From IMG/VR virus record IMGVR_UViG_3300034108_000145, positions 1 to 64,000 of that record: a stretch of 64,000 nucleotides of DNA, one strand, 5' to 3'. The notes under the pieces were generated by a model. It saw only the letters and a program-made list of their open reading frames with translations. It was not told the origin of the DNA and did no database searches. A program made the position numbers and the translations under genes. How positions within the stretch are numbered: the first letter of the stretch is position 1; every line of letters starts with the position of its first letter. The DNA comes from a virus. Positions 44,880 through 53,173 of the stretch are shown here, piece after piece.

Positions 44880-47800
44880 TTATCTATTTATAAGTTGTTT
44901 TACTAAATCTTTAAGTTCTTCTATCTCACTCTTCTGAGATTCTATTTGTAACTGTTGTTCTTTGATAGCTTCGATAAAAAGACCAGCCATATTCCCATAG
45001 GACACGTTTAACATATCATCTTCCATACGAGTTACTAACTCTGGAGCTACAGTTTGTACCTCTTGAGCAATTACTCCAATCTTTTTACGCTTATCAGCAG
45101 TATCAGTACGGTTATAATAAACACCTCGTAAAGACAATGTTTTTTGTAAAGCGTTATCTACTGTTACAATGTTTTCTTTAACTCTTATATCAGAGTAAGC
45201 TGTTACATCTCCACGTACAGTAACATTATGGCTAGAATCTATTAGCATGCTTACTGTACCAGTATAGTTGGCATTTGCATAGAAATAATGATTAGTAGCT
45301 ATATAACTAAGTCCAGCCCAATCATTAAGGCTACCGGTGTGAGAACCGATAATAGCTCCTGTATTACCATTCCATTGCCCTATAACAACTCTATTATTAC
45401 TTGCATCTCCAAATGCAGCAGTTATCCACCCTGTTGCTGGTGTAGTCGTGCCAGAGTTATATTGTGTAAAATGATTTCTAGCATTTCCTGAATTACTTCC
45501 TAGTGCTCCCGAATTTGTTATTTGGCTAAAACTAACACTGTCAGATGTCCTGACATACTGATTCATGTTAGCTGCATACGGAGCATTGTCTGTTCTCAAT
45601 GATTGAGATGGATTAAAGTCAACTTGCTTTGCGGTTGTTGGCAGCCCAGAATTTGAAATAGACGTTACCCTATTCATCTGACGACCATCATAAGCAGTAT
45701 ATGCTTTTACTGTGTATCCATGCCAATAACCTTGACTAGGGAACCAGAAGCATAAGTTGCCATTATAGTTAATAGCTCTTAATCCTGATATATTACTACC
45801 GTTTGAATAGCTACCGATATTTATAATAGTATCTGCATAAATATAACCCTGTACTTGAATATCAATAGGCATACCGTTTCCATAAGCATTCCCTTTAATC
45901 TCGAGTACAAAAGGTTCACCATAAGTTACCTGATAATTAATGCTTGTTTGAATCAACGTGCCGTCAGGGAAATTACGACCACTCATGATGTAATCCATTG
46001 TTGAGTAGTTCGATTGATTTACTGCCTGAGAACCAATATTACCAGCATGTATAACAGCACTACCTGTGCTATTCCCGTTACCATTAACATATATATCGCC
46101 TCTTACAAATAAGTTATTAGACCCGTTAAGAGTCATTGAATAGTAACTATAACTACTATTATACCATCTAAACATTTCATTTGCATTACCTACAAAGTCA
46201 ATCCAATAGCTGTTAGCTTTGATATAGTGTGATGCAGTATCTCCTGTAAGGAATATAGTTGTACTATTACCACCAGCAGAAATGTCCATGTATAGGCTAC
46301 CATTTAATCTAAGGTTATTTAAAACACTCCCACTATTAGGGTCTAAATAATATGCTGTATTTTCTGAATCATAGAATATCGGAGCTCGAAATGACGAATT
46401 AGCAAATACGTTACCATCTGAATTTACGTTAAACAACACCACAGACCAAGCGTAGTCTACTACTTCAAATCTCCTATCAGTTGCTGAACCTCCTCCCAAT
46501 TGAACAGTCATTGTACCATTGTTTCTATCAGCTGCTCTTCCAATCCATGCTGCTCCAGAATTACTTGTTGAATTAGGGAATGTACCTAAAGTAATTCTTT
46601 CATTCATATTAAGTCTATATAAATTAGACGTGCTATTAGGGTCTACATAGTATGATGTATCATTAGAGTCGTAGAATATAGGAGCTCTAAAAGAAGAAGC
46701 AGCTTCAATATATGTAGGACCCCAACCAAGGTCTCTACCCATTAATATTCTATTAGTACTAGATCCTTGAAAAAAGAAAGCAGAGGCTACTCTATCCCCA
46801 CTATCATGTATAGCAAATTCCCATTGATCTGCACAGTTAGCAAGTATACCAGCAGTTACACTACTTGACCAAGACCCATTTGCAAAATTAAAGTTATAAC
46901 TTGTATGACCTAATATTAATTGACCAGTATAAGAAGGTTGATAGTAACTTCCTAAAACAAGATTATTCATTCTAGAAGTACTAGCAAAGTCTCCGTAATA
47001 TCCTGTATCATTAGAGTCGTAAAAAATAGGAGCCCTAAAGCTAGTAGGAGCAGCAACATAACCACCTTCTCCATAATAAATCTGCAACGCTCCGTATCCC
47101 CCACCACCAGCATTATTATGTGTTGTAAAATTATAAGCTAAACCATTAGCTCCTTGAACAGCTGACCAAGCACGAGACATGAATGTCATAGTACTATAGT
47201 CTGTATTAGTTACATTATTAAAATTAATTTGTGTACCATCAGCAGCATTTAAGTCAGTTGCTATACTAGCAACTGCAGCAGTTCCTGAAATATTAATACC
47301 CCACGTACCAGATGCACCTGAACCTGTTAAAGATGGTGAGTAAGAAGTATAGTTACCAGCATGAAGAATTTGATGTCCATTATTAGTAGTAGTACCATCA
47401 GCTGCTATTTTAAATCTTTCTCCTCCATTTGTATAGATACTAAAATATCCTCCAGTTATACTATTCCATAAATACAACTGATTAATAGAACTATCATAAA
47501 ATAATTGACCTCCAGTTGTACTTCCATCACTTTTAATTAAACTAATACCAGTTCTAATATTTAAAGAAACATTTGATGTAGCCCCTCTAGCAGCTACTGA
47601 TGCTAATGTATCAGTTTCAGTATAACCTGTTATCCAACCTCCATAATTACCAAGATCATTTGTAAACTGTGATAAAGCTGTAGGTCTGCTAGTAACATTA
47701 GTCCATGCTACAGAACCTGCACTACCTGTAACAGATATACCCCAACTACCACTTGCTCCTGTGCCTGTTTTGGTTGGTGCGTAATCATTATAATTAAGAG

Positions 47801-49922
47801 CAGAAAGCATTATAGTCCAAGGAGACCAGTTATCACAACAATCTCTTAAAGTTCTAAAGTACATTGTTGCACTTGGTGAATGCCAAGAAGCTGCCATTTC
47901 CATTCCTTTACCACCAAGAACATATTGAGCAGATATATCATAAGTAGTTGGAGCATTAGATCCTCCATAATAAGCACTGTATATAGCAAGTCCATTACTT
48001 ACTTTAGTAGTTCTATCTGTATTATAATTAGTTGCCCCAGTGAGTACAGCCCAATTAGATGATGTTACATATCCGCTAGGATTGGTAGCATCATAAGGAG
48101 TATATCCTAGAGCAGTAGTAACCATTGAGCTATTGATGCCCGTAATAAATGCTGGAGCACCTGTAATTTTAGACCATGCTAAAGCTGTAATCCAAGAAGG
48201 ATTAGAGTATGTACTAGTAGTATATACTAAGCTATCTGTAATACCGTATCCTGATATAGTAGTTGGTGTGCCAGTTATCTTAGACCATGCTACATCTGTT
48301 ATCTGAGCATTTGCTACAGAAGATAAAGTAGCCAAAGAACCTAGTCCTAAGTTTGTTCTACCATATCCTTGTTGTGTACTTGTTAATCCTTGTGTACCAA
48401 TATCTATTCTTAATCTATTACTAAGAGCAGTAGATACTGTTGTAGCAAAGTTAGGATCGTCTCCTAATGCTGCAGCTAACTCATCTAATGTATCTAGTAG
48501 ACCAGGAGCTCCTGATACTAGATTATTAATTTGAGTGGATACATATGACTGAGTTGCGTAAGAGTTAGCAGTTAAGTAAGTTCCTACACGTGTGTCTGTA
48601 TAATAAAGATTTGTACCTTCAGTAAGATTAGTTGTAGACTTAGCCGCAAAAGCTGTATCAAAACGTGCCTGAGTATAATATAAGTTTGTACCTTCTGTAA
48701 TGTTAGTTGTTGTAGCAGCAATCTTAGTCCATAGACCAGTTGATGCTACATACTTAATCATGTCGCCATCAGATGCATTCTTTACAGATAAATCATGCAA
48801 TTCATCTAGCTCAAAACCGTTCTGTACTTTTACAAAAATCTCACCGTTATTTTGTTGTACTCTTGTTACAACACCAATAAATACTAAGTGAGCTGGAGCA
48901 GTTGGTTTATTAAGTAAACCAAAGATTAAATTACCATCTGTACCTAACCATACAGGATCACCTGCGTTAGCCGTACTAGTATTTAATCCTGCTAGTAATC
49001 CTTCTGTTACAACAAAGCCTTGACCATTTATAGCTAAGTCTTGAGCAACAAGTCCTAATGTTTTACTAGAAGTTTGTTCAGAAGCATTAGATGCTTTAGA
49101 TACAATCATATTAGTACCATCCGCTGATGATACGTAAACTGCTTGACCTTTTGTTACAGCTACACCTGCTTTTACAATATGTTGTACTTGTGATGTATAG
49201 TTAGGAATCCAAGTTACATCATAGTTTGTTCCTGAAACTTTAGCTAAGATATCACCTGCCACTCCACCAGCAGGAACTAATCCCTGATAGTTAGGAATAT
49301 TAAATACTCCAGTGCTGCTGTTATATGTAGCAGCTCCTGATACACCAGTTGTGGTTAAAGTGATAGCTGCTCTTGCACGAGCATTTGTATAGTAAAGATT
49401 TACTACACCTTCTGGTAGCTGATCTGTTGTAGTTGCTGATCCTTCAAAAATAGCACTAGATACAATAATATCTACAATGTCTCCAGTAGCAGCCGGATCA
49501 TTGATTGTAAATGTTGTACCATTAGTAGCTGTAGTCTGATTAGGAGATAAGTAAACACCGTTTACAAATATATCCATAAGTCCAGGTGTATAACCACCTG
49601 TTACAGTAAATACTGTTTGTCCTTCTGTTACAACAAAAGTTTGAGTAGACTTAATAGATGCAGCACTTGCCCCAGTTACTGACAATACTCCTGTACCAGA
49701 GTTAATAGATAAACCACTACCTACTTTTATACCACCTAGTACACTAGCTGATGCTATAGGTAAACTATAGGGTTGAACGAAAGTTCTAACCCACGCTGTG
49801 GTAGCTAATTTTGTAGAATTATCATTAGCATCGGGGGTCTGACCAGTAGCAGTATTGTTAAGTGTAACTACACCATCTACTGTCAGACCAGCTTTAGCTA
49901 GTATGTCAGATAGAAATTTCAT
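44880..49922 (-). CDS. Giant tail fibre with S74 self-cleaving chaperone domain, 1680 aa
   Basis: The N-terminus (MKFLSDILAKAGLTVDGVVT, then DNSTKLATTAWVRTFV) is a standard phage fibre start. A segment near 230-370 (VKAGVAVTKGQAVYVSSADG) resembles a beta-structured domain often placed in fibre stalks. The shared GLLDTLDELAAALGDDPNF module and three copies of the IFYDSNDTGYY-like module follow. The S74 chaperone is at the end: SDIRVK near residue 1575, GVIAQEVQTVAPELV and a coiled coil. The gene starts 12 bases after the 403-residue protein gene. Together with the other two large fibres it forms a 15.6-kb block. Confidence 0.88.
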   Translation of the reverse strand: MKFLSDILAKAGLTVDGVVTLNNTATGQTPDANDNSTKLATTAWVRTFVQPYSLPIASASVLGGIKVGSGLSINSGTGVLSVTGASAASIKSTQTFVVTEGQTVFTVTGGYTPGLMDIFVNGVYLSPNQTTATNGTTFTINDPAATGDIVDIIVSSAIFEGSATTTDQLPEGVVNLYYTNARARAAITLTTTGVSGAATYNSSTGVFNIPNYQGLVPAGGVAGDILAKVSGTNYDVTWIPNYTSQVQHIVKAGVAVTKGQAVYVSSADGTNMIVSKASNASEQTSSKTLGLVAQDLAINGQGFVVTEGLLAGLNTSTANAGDPVWLGTDGNLIFGLLNKPTAPAHLVFIGVVTRVQQNNGEIFVKVQNGFELDELHDLSVKNASDGDMIKYVASTGLWTKIAATTTNITEGTNLYYTQARFDTAFAAKSTTNLTEGTNLYYTDTRVGTYLTANSYATQSYVSTQINNLVSGAPGLLDTLDELAAALGDDPNFATTVSTALSNRLRIDIGTQGLTSTQQGYGRTNLGLGSLATLSSVANAQITDVAWSKITGTPTTISGYGITDSLVYTTSTYSNPSWITALAWSKITGAPAFITGINSSMVTTALGYTPYDATNPSGYVTSSNWAVLTGATNYNTDRTTKVSNGLAIYSAYYGGSNAPTTYDISAQYVLGGKGMEMAASWHSPSATMYFRTLRDCCDNWSPWTIMLSALNYNDYAPTKTGTGASGSWGISVTGSAGSVAWTNVTSRPTALSQFTNDLGNYGGWITGYTETDTLASVAARGATSNVSLNIRTGISLIKSDGSTTGGQLFYDSSINQLYLWNSITGGYFSIYTNGGERFKIAADGTTTNNGHQILHAGNYTSYSPSLTGSGASGTWGINISGTAAVASIATDLNAADGTQINFNNVTNTDYSTMTFMSRAWSAVQGANGLAYNFTTHNNAGGGGYGALQIYYGEGGYVAAPTSFRAPIFYDSNDTGYYGDFASTSRMNNLVLGSYYQPSYTGQLILGHTSYNFNFANGSWSSSVTAGILANCADQWEFAIHDSGDRVASAFFFQGSSTNRILMGRDLGWGPTYIEAASSFRAPIFYDSNDTSYYVDPNSTSNLYRLNMNERITLGTFPNSTSNSGAAWIGRAADRNNGTMTVQLGGGSATDRRFEVVDYAWSVVLFNVNSDGNVFANSSFRAPIFYDSENTAYYLDPNSGSVLNNLRLNGSLYMDISAGGNSTTIFLTGDTASHYIKANSYWIDFVGNANEMFRWYNSSYSYYSMTLNGSNNLFVRGDIYVNGNGNSTGSAVIHAGNIGSQAVNQSNYSTMDYIMSGRNFPDGTLIQTSINYQVTYGEPFVLEIKGNAYGNGMPIDIQVQGYIYADTIINIGSYSNGSNISGLRAINYNGNLCFWFPSQGYWHGYTVKAYTAYDGRQMNRVTSISNSGLPTTAKQVDFNPSQSLRTDNAPYAANMNQYVRTSDSVSFSQITNSGALGSNSGNARNHFTQYNSGTTTPATGWITAAFGDASNNRVVIGQWNGNTGAIIGSHTGSLNDWAGLSYIATNHYFYANANYTGTVSMLIDSSHNVTVRGDVTAYSDIRVKENIVTVDNALQKTLSLRGVYYNRTDTADKRKKIGVIAQEVQTVAPELVTRMEDDMLNVSYGNMAGLFIEAIKEQQLQIESQKSEIEELKDLVKQLINR

Positions 49923-49934
49923 TCAGATATGTTA

Positions 49935-51146
49935 TTATTTCTTGATGATTACACGATATGCATTAGCTGAAGGAGCTACGGCAAAACTTACAGTTACTGT
50001 GTTAGCATCTGTAATAACCACATCAGTGATTACTTCTTCTAAGGTTGTATTATCTTTAATCATCACGATTACATCAATAGTGTTTAGTCCATGTGTAACG
50101 GCATAAGAAGTGCCAGCTCCACCAATGTTTGCGGCATAACCACCAGTTCTGTTATCTAAATAGGTCTTTAATTTAAGAGGAGTAACAATACGTGTATCGT
50201 CTGTACCTGTTGTTAACTCAGCATCAGTTGCAATCTCTGCAATACCTGTACGAGTTTCTGTAGCTGTACGAGCAGATAAACTAGCAGGAGTTACTGCTTT
50301 ATTAGAATCTGTACCTGTTTGAGTTTCTGCGTTTGTAGCAAGAAATACTAAACCTAGTACAGTTGTTGTAGCTTGATCACGGTTAACTTCTAATTGAATC
50401 CAGTCAGCTGCTGAAGAAGTAGATGCATTATTAACTTTAGCAACAACTACGTCACCAACATTAAATGCTACACCACCTGTTGTTCCTGCTACAGATACAT
50501 ACCAGTAATCACCAGCTTTAGTGCCAGCAACTGGACTAGATCCTACAGGGAAAGAACCACTAGATGCATCCCATGCTCCTTCTAAATTACCTAGACTACC
50601 TACGTTAGCATCAATGTATGTTTTGATTGCTGTAGATGTAGCTAATGTAGAAGAACTAGAGTTAGCCATATCTGTGATAATGGTAACTTCTGCAGGATTA
50701 GCTGTAGCTCCAGATACGTTACCAATTACTGTTAGATTAGCAATCTGTTGTAACTTATCAAAAGTTACTGCATTAGCGTTAATCTTTACAGTGGTAACTG
50801 CAGAGTTAGCAAGTTTACCTGTAACGATACCTAAGTCTTTTACTCTTAGACTATCTGCATTAATTTCAATTGTAGCATTATCTACATTTACATCTAACGT
50901 GATTACATCACCATTAGCTGATGTAGAGGCTGTTAAACCGCTACCACCAAGAACATCTTGGATGTCTCCAGACATGTCAACCCATTGGGTTCCGTCCCAG
51001 AAGAACATTCTTAATACTGAAGGAGTAGTGTCAAAATAGATTTGACCAACTACTGGATTAGCCGGTGGACCAACTTTGTTGTGAACCGCTACGTTTAAAA
51101 TCTGGTTTTGTGTGAGGTCCAGATTGGTTAAAAACTTTTTAGACAT
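49935..51146 (-). CDS. Fibre-associated protein with C-terminal receptor-type module, 403 aa
   Basis: The N-terminus (KFLTNLDLTQNQILNVAVHN, then GQIYFDTTPSVLRMFFWDGT) is a familiar phage fibre or baseplate-binding motif. A middle region (about 130-330) includes the repeat-like ATSTAIKTYIDANVGSLG and AVTPASLSARTATETRTGIA segments. The last 70 residues (GTSYAVTHGLNTIDVIVMIK, then VTVSFAVAPSANAYRVIIKK) form a compact domain found also at the ends of the 175- and 205-residue proteins. It may connect the large fibres to the tail or act as a short fibre. Confidence 0.72.
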   Translation of the reverse strand: MSKKFLTNLDLTQNQILNVAVHNKVGPPANPVVGQIYFDTTPSVLRMFFWDGTQWVDMSGDIQDVLGGSGLTASTSANGDVITLDVNVDNATIEINADSLRVKDLGIVTGKLANSAVTTVKINANAVTFDKLQQIANLTVIGNVSGATANPAEVTIITDMANSSSSTLATSTAIKTYIDANVGSLGNLEGAWDASSGSFPVGSSPVAGTKAGDYWYVSVAGTTGGVAFNVGDVVVAKVNNASTSSAADWIQLEVNRDQATTTVLGLVFLATNAETQTGTDSNKAVTPASLSARTATETRTGIAEIATDAELTTGTDDTRIVTPLKLKTYLDNRTGGYAANIGGAGTSYAVTHGLNTIDVIVMIKDNTTLEEVITDVVITDANTVTVSFAVAPSANAYRVIIKK

Positions 51147-51164
51147 GGTATATATATTTTACAA

Positions 51165-51692
51165 TTAGTTCAAAAATGCTTTCCCACTAAATGGTGCAGA
51201 AAACTTTACTGTTAATGAATTAGAATTAATATACTCTACTTCTCCAATTACTTCTTCGTTACTAGAATCTACTACAGAAACAGATGGATATTTATTTAAG
51301 TTGTGTGTAATGCTCCACGTGGAACTTGACACGGTTTGGTTATGAATATGAGAAAACTTATAAGTATCTTGTATAGAAAGGTTATCTCTATATGTAAGAG
51401 TTATAGTTCTATTTTGTGTATCAGAAGTAACATCAATTGCTACTACTGTTTTATTAAAAGCCTCCTCAATCTCAGTAATCTGTTCTTGAGAAATAGCCAT
51501 CTGATCCCACTGATTACCATCCCAAGCGTATAGTAAATGTAATGTTGTATCATATACAATAATACCAGCATCACTAGAGTTATATCCAGAAGCTAAAGCA
51601 GTTCTTTCTACAGTAGTTACAGGTTGTAACTTAGTATTAAGAATCTGATTTTTGTTAAAATCATAATCTACGTATATCTTCTGTACTGCCAT
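51165..51692 (-). CDS. Small fibre protein sharing the C-terminal module, 175 aa
   Basis: The N-terminus (IYVDYDFNKNQILNTKLQPV, then GIIVYDTTLHLLYAWDGNQW) matches the N-terminal fibre motif of the 403-residue protein. The C-terminus (WSITHNLNKYPSVSVVDSSN to LTVKFSAPFSGKAFLN) matches the common module of the adjacent genes. It looks like a shortened version of the 403-residue protein that lacks the middle. The start overlaps the stop of the 205-residue gene as TAATG, so the two are coupled. Confidence 0.7.
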   Translation of the reverse strand: MAVQKIYVDYDFNKNQILNTKLQPVTTVERTALASGYNSSDAGIIVYDTTLHLLYAWDGNQWDQMAISQEQITEIEEAFNKTVVAIDVTSDTQNRTITLTYRDNLSIQDTYKFSHIHNQTVSSSTWSITHNLNKYPSVSVVDSSNEEVIGEVEYINSNSLTVKFSAPFSGKAFLN

Positions 51693-52309
51693 TATGATAA
51701 GTATGCTTTACCTGCTACGGCTTGGTTAAATGTAATTTTAACAGTGTTGTTATCTACATACTCAATAACACCTTGTATGTCAACACCTAATAAATCTTCA
51801 GTAGTAACATTTGGTTTTAATCCCATACGGTGTACAATGTTCCATACAGTGGCAGGTGTTTGCTGCGTAAACTCAAATGAACTATTCTGATTAAAGTTAA
51901 TAGCCGGGTTCAAGTTAATTCTTGTTATACAACCTCCAGTGTTCACTTCAATAATATTGTTTGTACCATCTCCATAGTTATAACCTACACCAAATTGTGA
52001 AGGACCAGAAGGAATATTACTTCTAAGATAACCAGCTCCCCATAAATCTACACTTTGATCATATTGAACAGATGTGTCATTTCTATAACTTAGAGGCATC
52101 CATGTTGTATAATTAACATTAGCTTTACATAAAGCATCTTCATCAGCTGTAGACTGCCAATCAACAATCTGTTTTCTTATCCAAGCAAGATCTTCATCTA
52201 CACCAGATTTACAACTAGCAATACCATAACGCATCTGTCTGTAAATCTTGTTATAAGATTCAGCAAATTCTTTAAGGTATTTCTCTTTTTTAGGAAGCAG
52301 GGTTCTCAT
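51692..52309 (-). CDS. Virion protein sharing the C-terminal fibre module, 205 aa
   Basis: The N-terminal half (MRTLLPKKEKYLKEFAESYN, then CKSGVDEDLAWIRKQIVDWQ) is helical and unlike its neighbours. It could anchor the protein to the tail. The C-terminal 60 residues (VWNIVHRMGLKPNVTTEDLL to TFNQAVAGKAYLS) match the end of the 175- and 403-residue proteins. The start lies inside the end of the tiny zinc-ribbon gene (20-base overlap), indicating coupled translation. Confidence 0.68.
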   Translation of the reverse strand: MRTLLPKKEKYLKEFAESYNKIYRQMRYGIASCKSGVDEDLAWIRKQIVDWQSTADEDALCKANVNYTTWMPLSYRNDTSVQYDQSVDLWGAGYLRSNIPSGPSQFGVGYNYGDGTNNIIEVNTGGCITRINLNPAINFNQNSSFEFTQQTPATVWNIVHRMGLKPNVTTEDLLGVDIQGVIEYVDNNTVKITFNQAVAGKAYLS

Positions 52310-52460
52310 TTGAATCAGATTTAGAAGCTCTTAAAGCTTCATCTTTAATTTGTTGTTCATAGATAGCAAGACAGTTACTACAAACTTTTTTACCATCTGA
52401 GGCAATTCTGTCTTGGCAACCACAAGTTATGGTGTTGCCACAATTTGTACAAGTTCTCAT
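52290..52460 (-). CDS. Tiny zinc-ribbon protein, 56 aa
   Basis: An ATG at 52460 opens a 56-codon frame: MRTCTNCGNTITCGCQDRIA and on to KKVCSNCLAIYEQQIKDEAL. Cys4, Cys7, Cys13, Cys15, Cys27 and Cys30 give two CxxC pairs plus a CxC, a typical zinc ribbon. The tail is polar (RASKSDSNENPAS). Its frame overlaps the start of the 205-residue gene by 20 bases and starts 24 bases after the 182-residue gene ends, so it fits neatly into the operon. It probably supports protein-protein contacts in assembly rather than DNA binding. The Cys pattern makes this gene quite certain despite its size. Confidence 0.72.
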   Translation of the reverse strand: MRTCTNCGNTITCGCQDRIASDGKKVCSNCLAIYEQQIKDEALRASKSDSNENPAS

Positions 52461-52483
52461 ATATGTTGGTTTTTATGTATATA

Positions 52484-53032
52484 TTAACAAGCACACTCAG
52501 TAGCGTACTTATTAAGCTTTTTCTGAGCATACATCAAAAGGTTCATACCTGCCTCAGGCTCATGTCCATACTCCACTTTAGCTTTAGCAGCATCTATAAA
52601 ACTTTTAATTAATCTAAGTTCTTCTAACTTTTCTTTTATATCAGCAGCTGGTTCACAGGCTGACATCTCTAAATCAGAAAGCAAGTTAAAATATTTATTA
52701 GTTGTTTGTGTTGTCCGTAAATGATTATATTCAACAAATACGTTTGTATTTGGGGATACTGAATAGTTAATTACATAAATACCATCTGGAATAGGTTGAG
52801 AAGCCTCTGCACAAGAGGTTCTTTGAAGTCCTAAACTACATGCGTTTAGAACAATATTAAAGTGTGGGAGCACGTCAATAGCTACCGGTAAATTAAAACC
52901 AGGAGCAGTAATACGTAGTGTACTGCAATCAATTGTAAGATTTTCTGCATATGCACTAGTATCAAATAGACGTAATACCTTGATATTATTGGTATCAGGC
53001 AGCTCTAAACTTAGCTGATGTTTGCTTGCCAT
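52484..53032 (-). CDS. Conserved tail/collar-type virion protein, 182 aa
   Basis: The first 120 residues are beta-rich (QLSLELPDTNNIKVLRLFDT, then GIYVINYSVSPNTNVFVEYN), and the last 60 are helical (IKEKLEELRLIKSFIDAAKA) ending in a Cys pair (ATECAC). I recall this build from crAss-like phages near fibre genes, but no precise role. A beta domain with a helical tail would suit an adaptor between the tail and fibres. It is the first gene of the fibre operon, downstream of a strong terminator, a palindrome and a promoter motif copy, with a leader of about 43 bases. Confidence 0.66.
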   Translation of the reverse strand: MASKHQLSLELPDTNNIKVLRLFDTSAYAENLTIDCSTLRITAPGFNLPVAIDVLPHFNIVLNACSLGLQRTSCAEASQPIPDGIYVINYSVSPNTNVFVEYNHLRTTQTTNKYFNLLSDLEMSACEPAADIKEKLEELRLIKSFIDAAKAKVEYGHEPEAGMNLLMYAQKKLNKYATECAC

Positions 53033-53074
53033 TATGATAAACTTTAAATATTTATATAGATTGGAGAATACAAG

Positions 53075-53092
53075 TTCTCAATAATAATATAC
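53075..53092 (-). promoter_or_regulatory. Putative phage late promoter (motif copy E)
   Basis: The minus strand reads GTATATTATTATTGAGAA, matching the consensus at the first eleven bases and diverging at the end. It sits 20 bases after the T-run of the terminator of the 448-residue gene and about 43 bases before the ATG at 53032. It should drive the 20-kb fibre operon. Confidence 0.55.
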
Positions 53093-53095
53093 TAA

Positions 53096-53118
53096 TTTTT
53101 TGGGACATGTCCAAAAAA
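53096..53118. repeat. Palindrome GGACATGTCC flanked by T6/A6 next to a promoter
   Basis: The 10-bp perfect palindrome GGACATGTCC (53103-53112) is flanked by T6 on the left and A6 on the right. It lies between the terminator and the promoter motif, within a few bases of the latter. It may be an operator for a dimeric regulator or part of a second bidirectional hairpin. A related sequence (GGGACATGTGTCC) forms the loop-side of the adjacent terminator. Confidence 0.5.
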
Positions 53119-53149
53119 CAAAAAGGGAGGGACATGTGTCCTCTCCCTT
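53113..53149 (-). terminator. Strong terminator after the 448-aa structural gene
   Basis: The minus strand has a 12-bp GC-rich stem with one bulged A (AAGGGAGAGGACA / TGTCCCTCCCTT) followed by TTTTGTTTTTT. It lies about 24 bases past the stop at 53174. It isolates the head genes from the fibre operon. Confidence 0.82.
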
Positions 53150-53173
53150 AATGTTTAGATATTCTTAATATCC

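Noticed and set aside
34280-49922. Diversity-generating retroelement with template and variable repeats in the fibre genes
   Set aside because: No reverse transcriptase was found in the window. The repeated modules differ throughout, not only at template-A positions.
50521-51039. 172-residue plus-strand frame, the longest on that strand
   Set aside because: It lies wholly inside the 403-residue fibre gene in the antisense direction, and its composition mirrors the Ala/Thr-rich codons of that gene. No promoter or known domain supports it.
51165-52309. The 175- and 205-residue genes as fragments of one frameshifted fibre gene
   Set aside because: Each has its own start and a complete copy of the C-terminal module, and the stop-start overlap is the same type as at other intact junctions.
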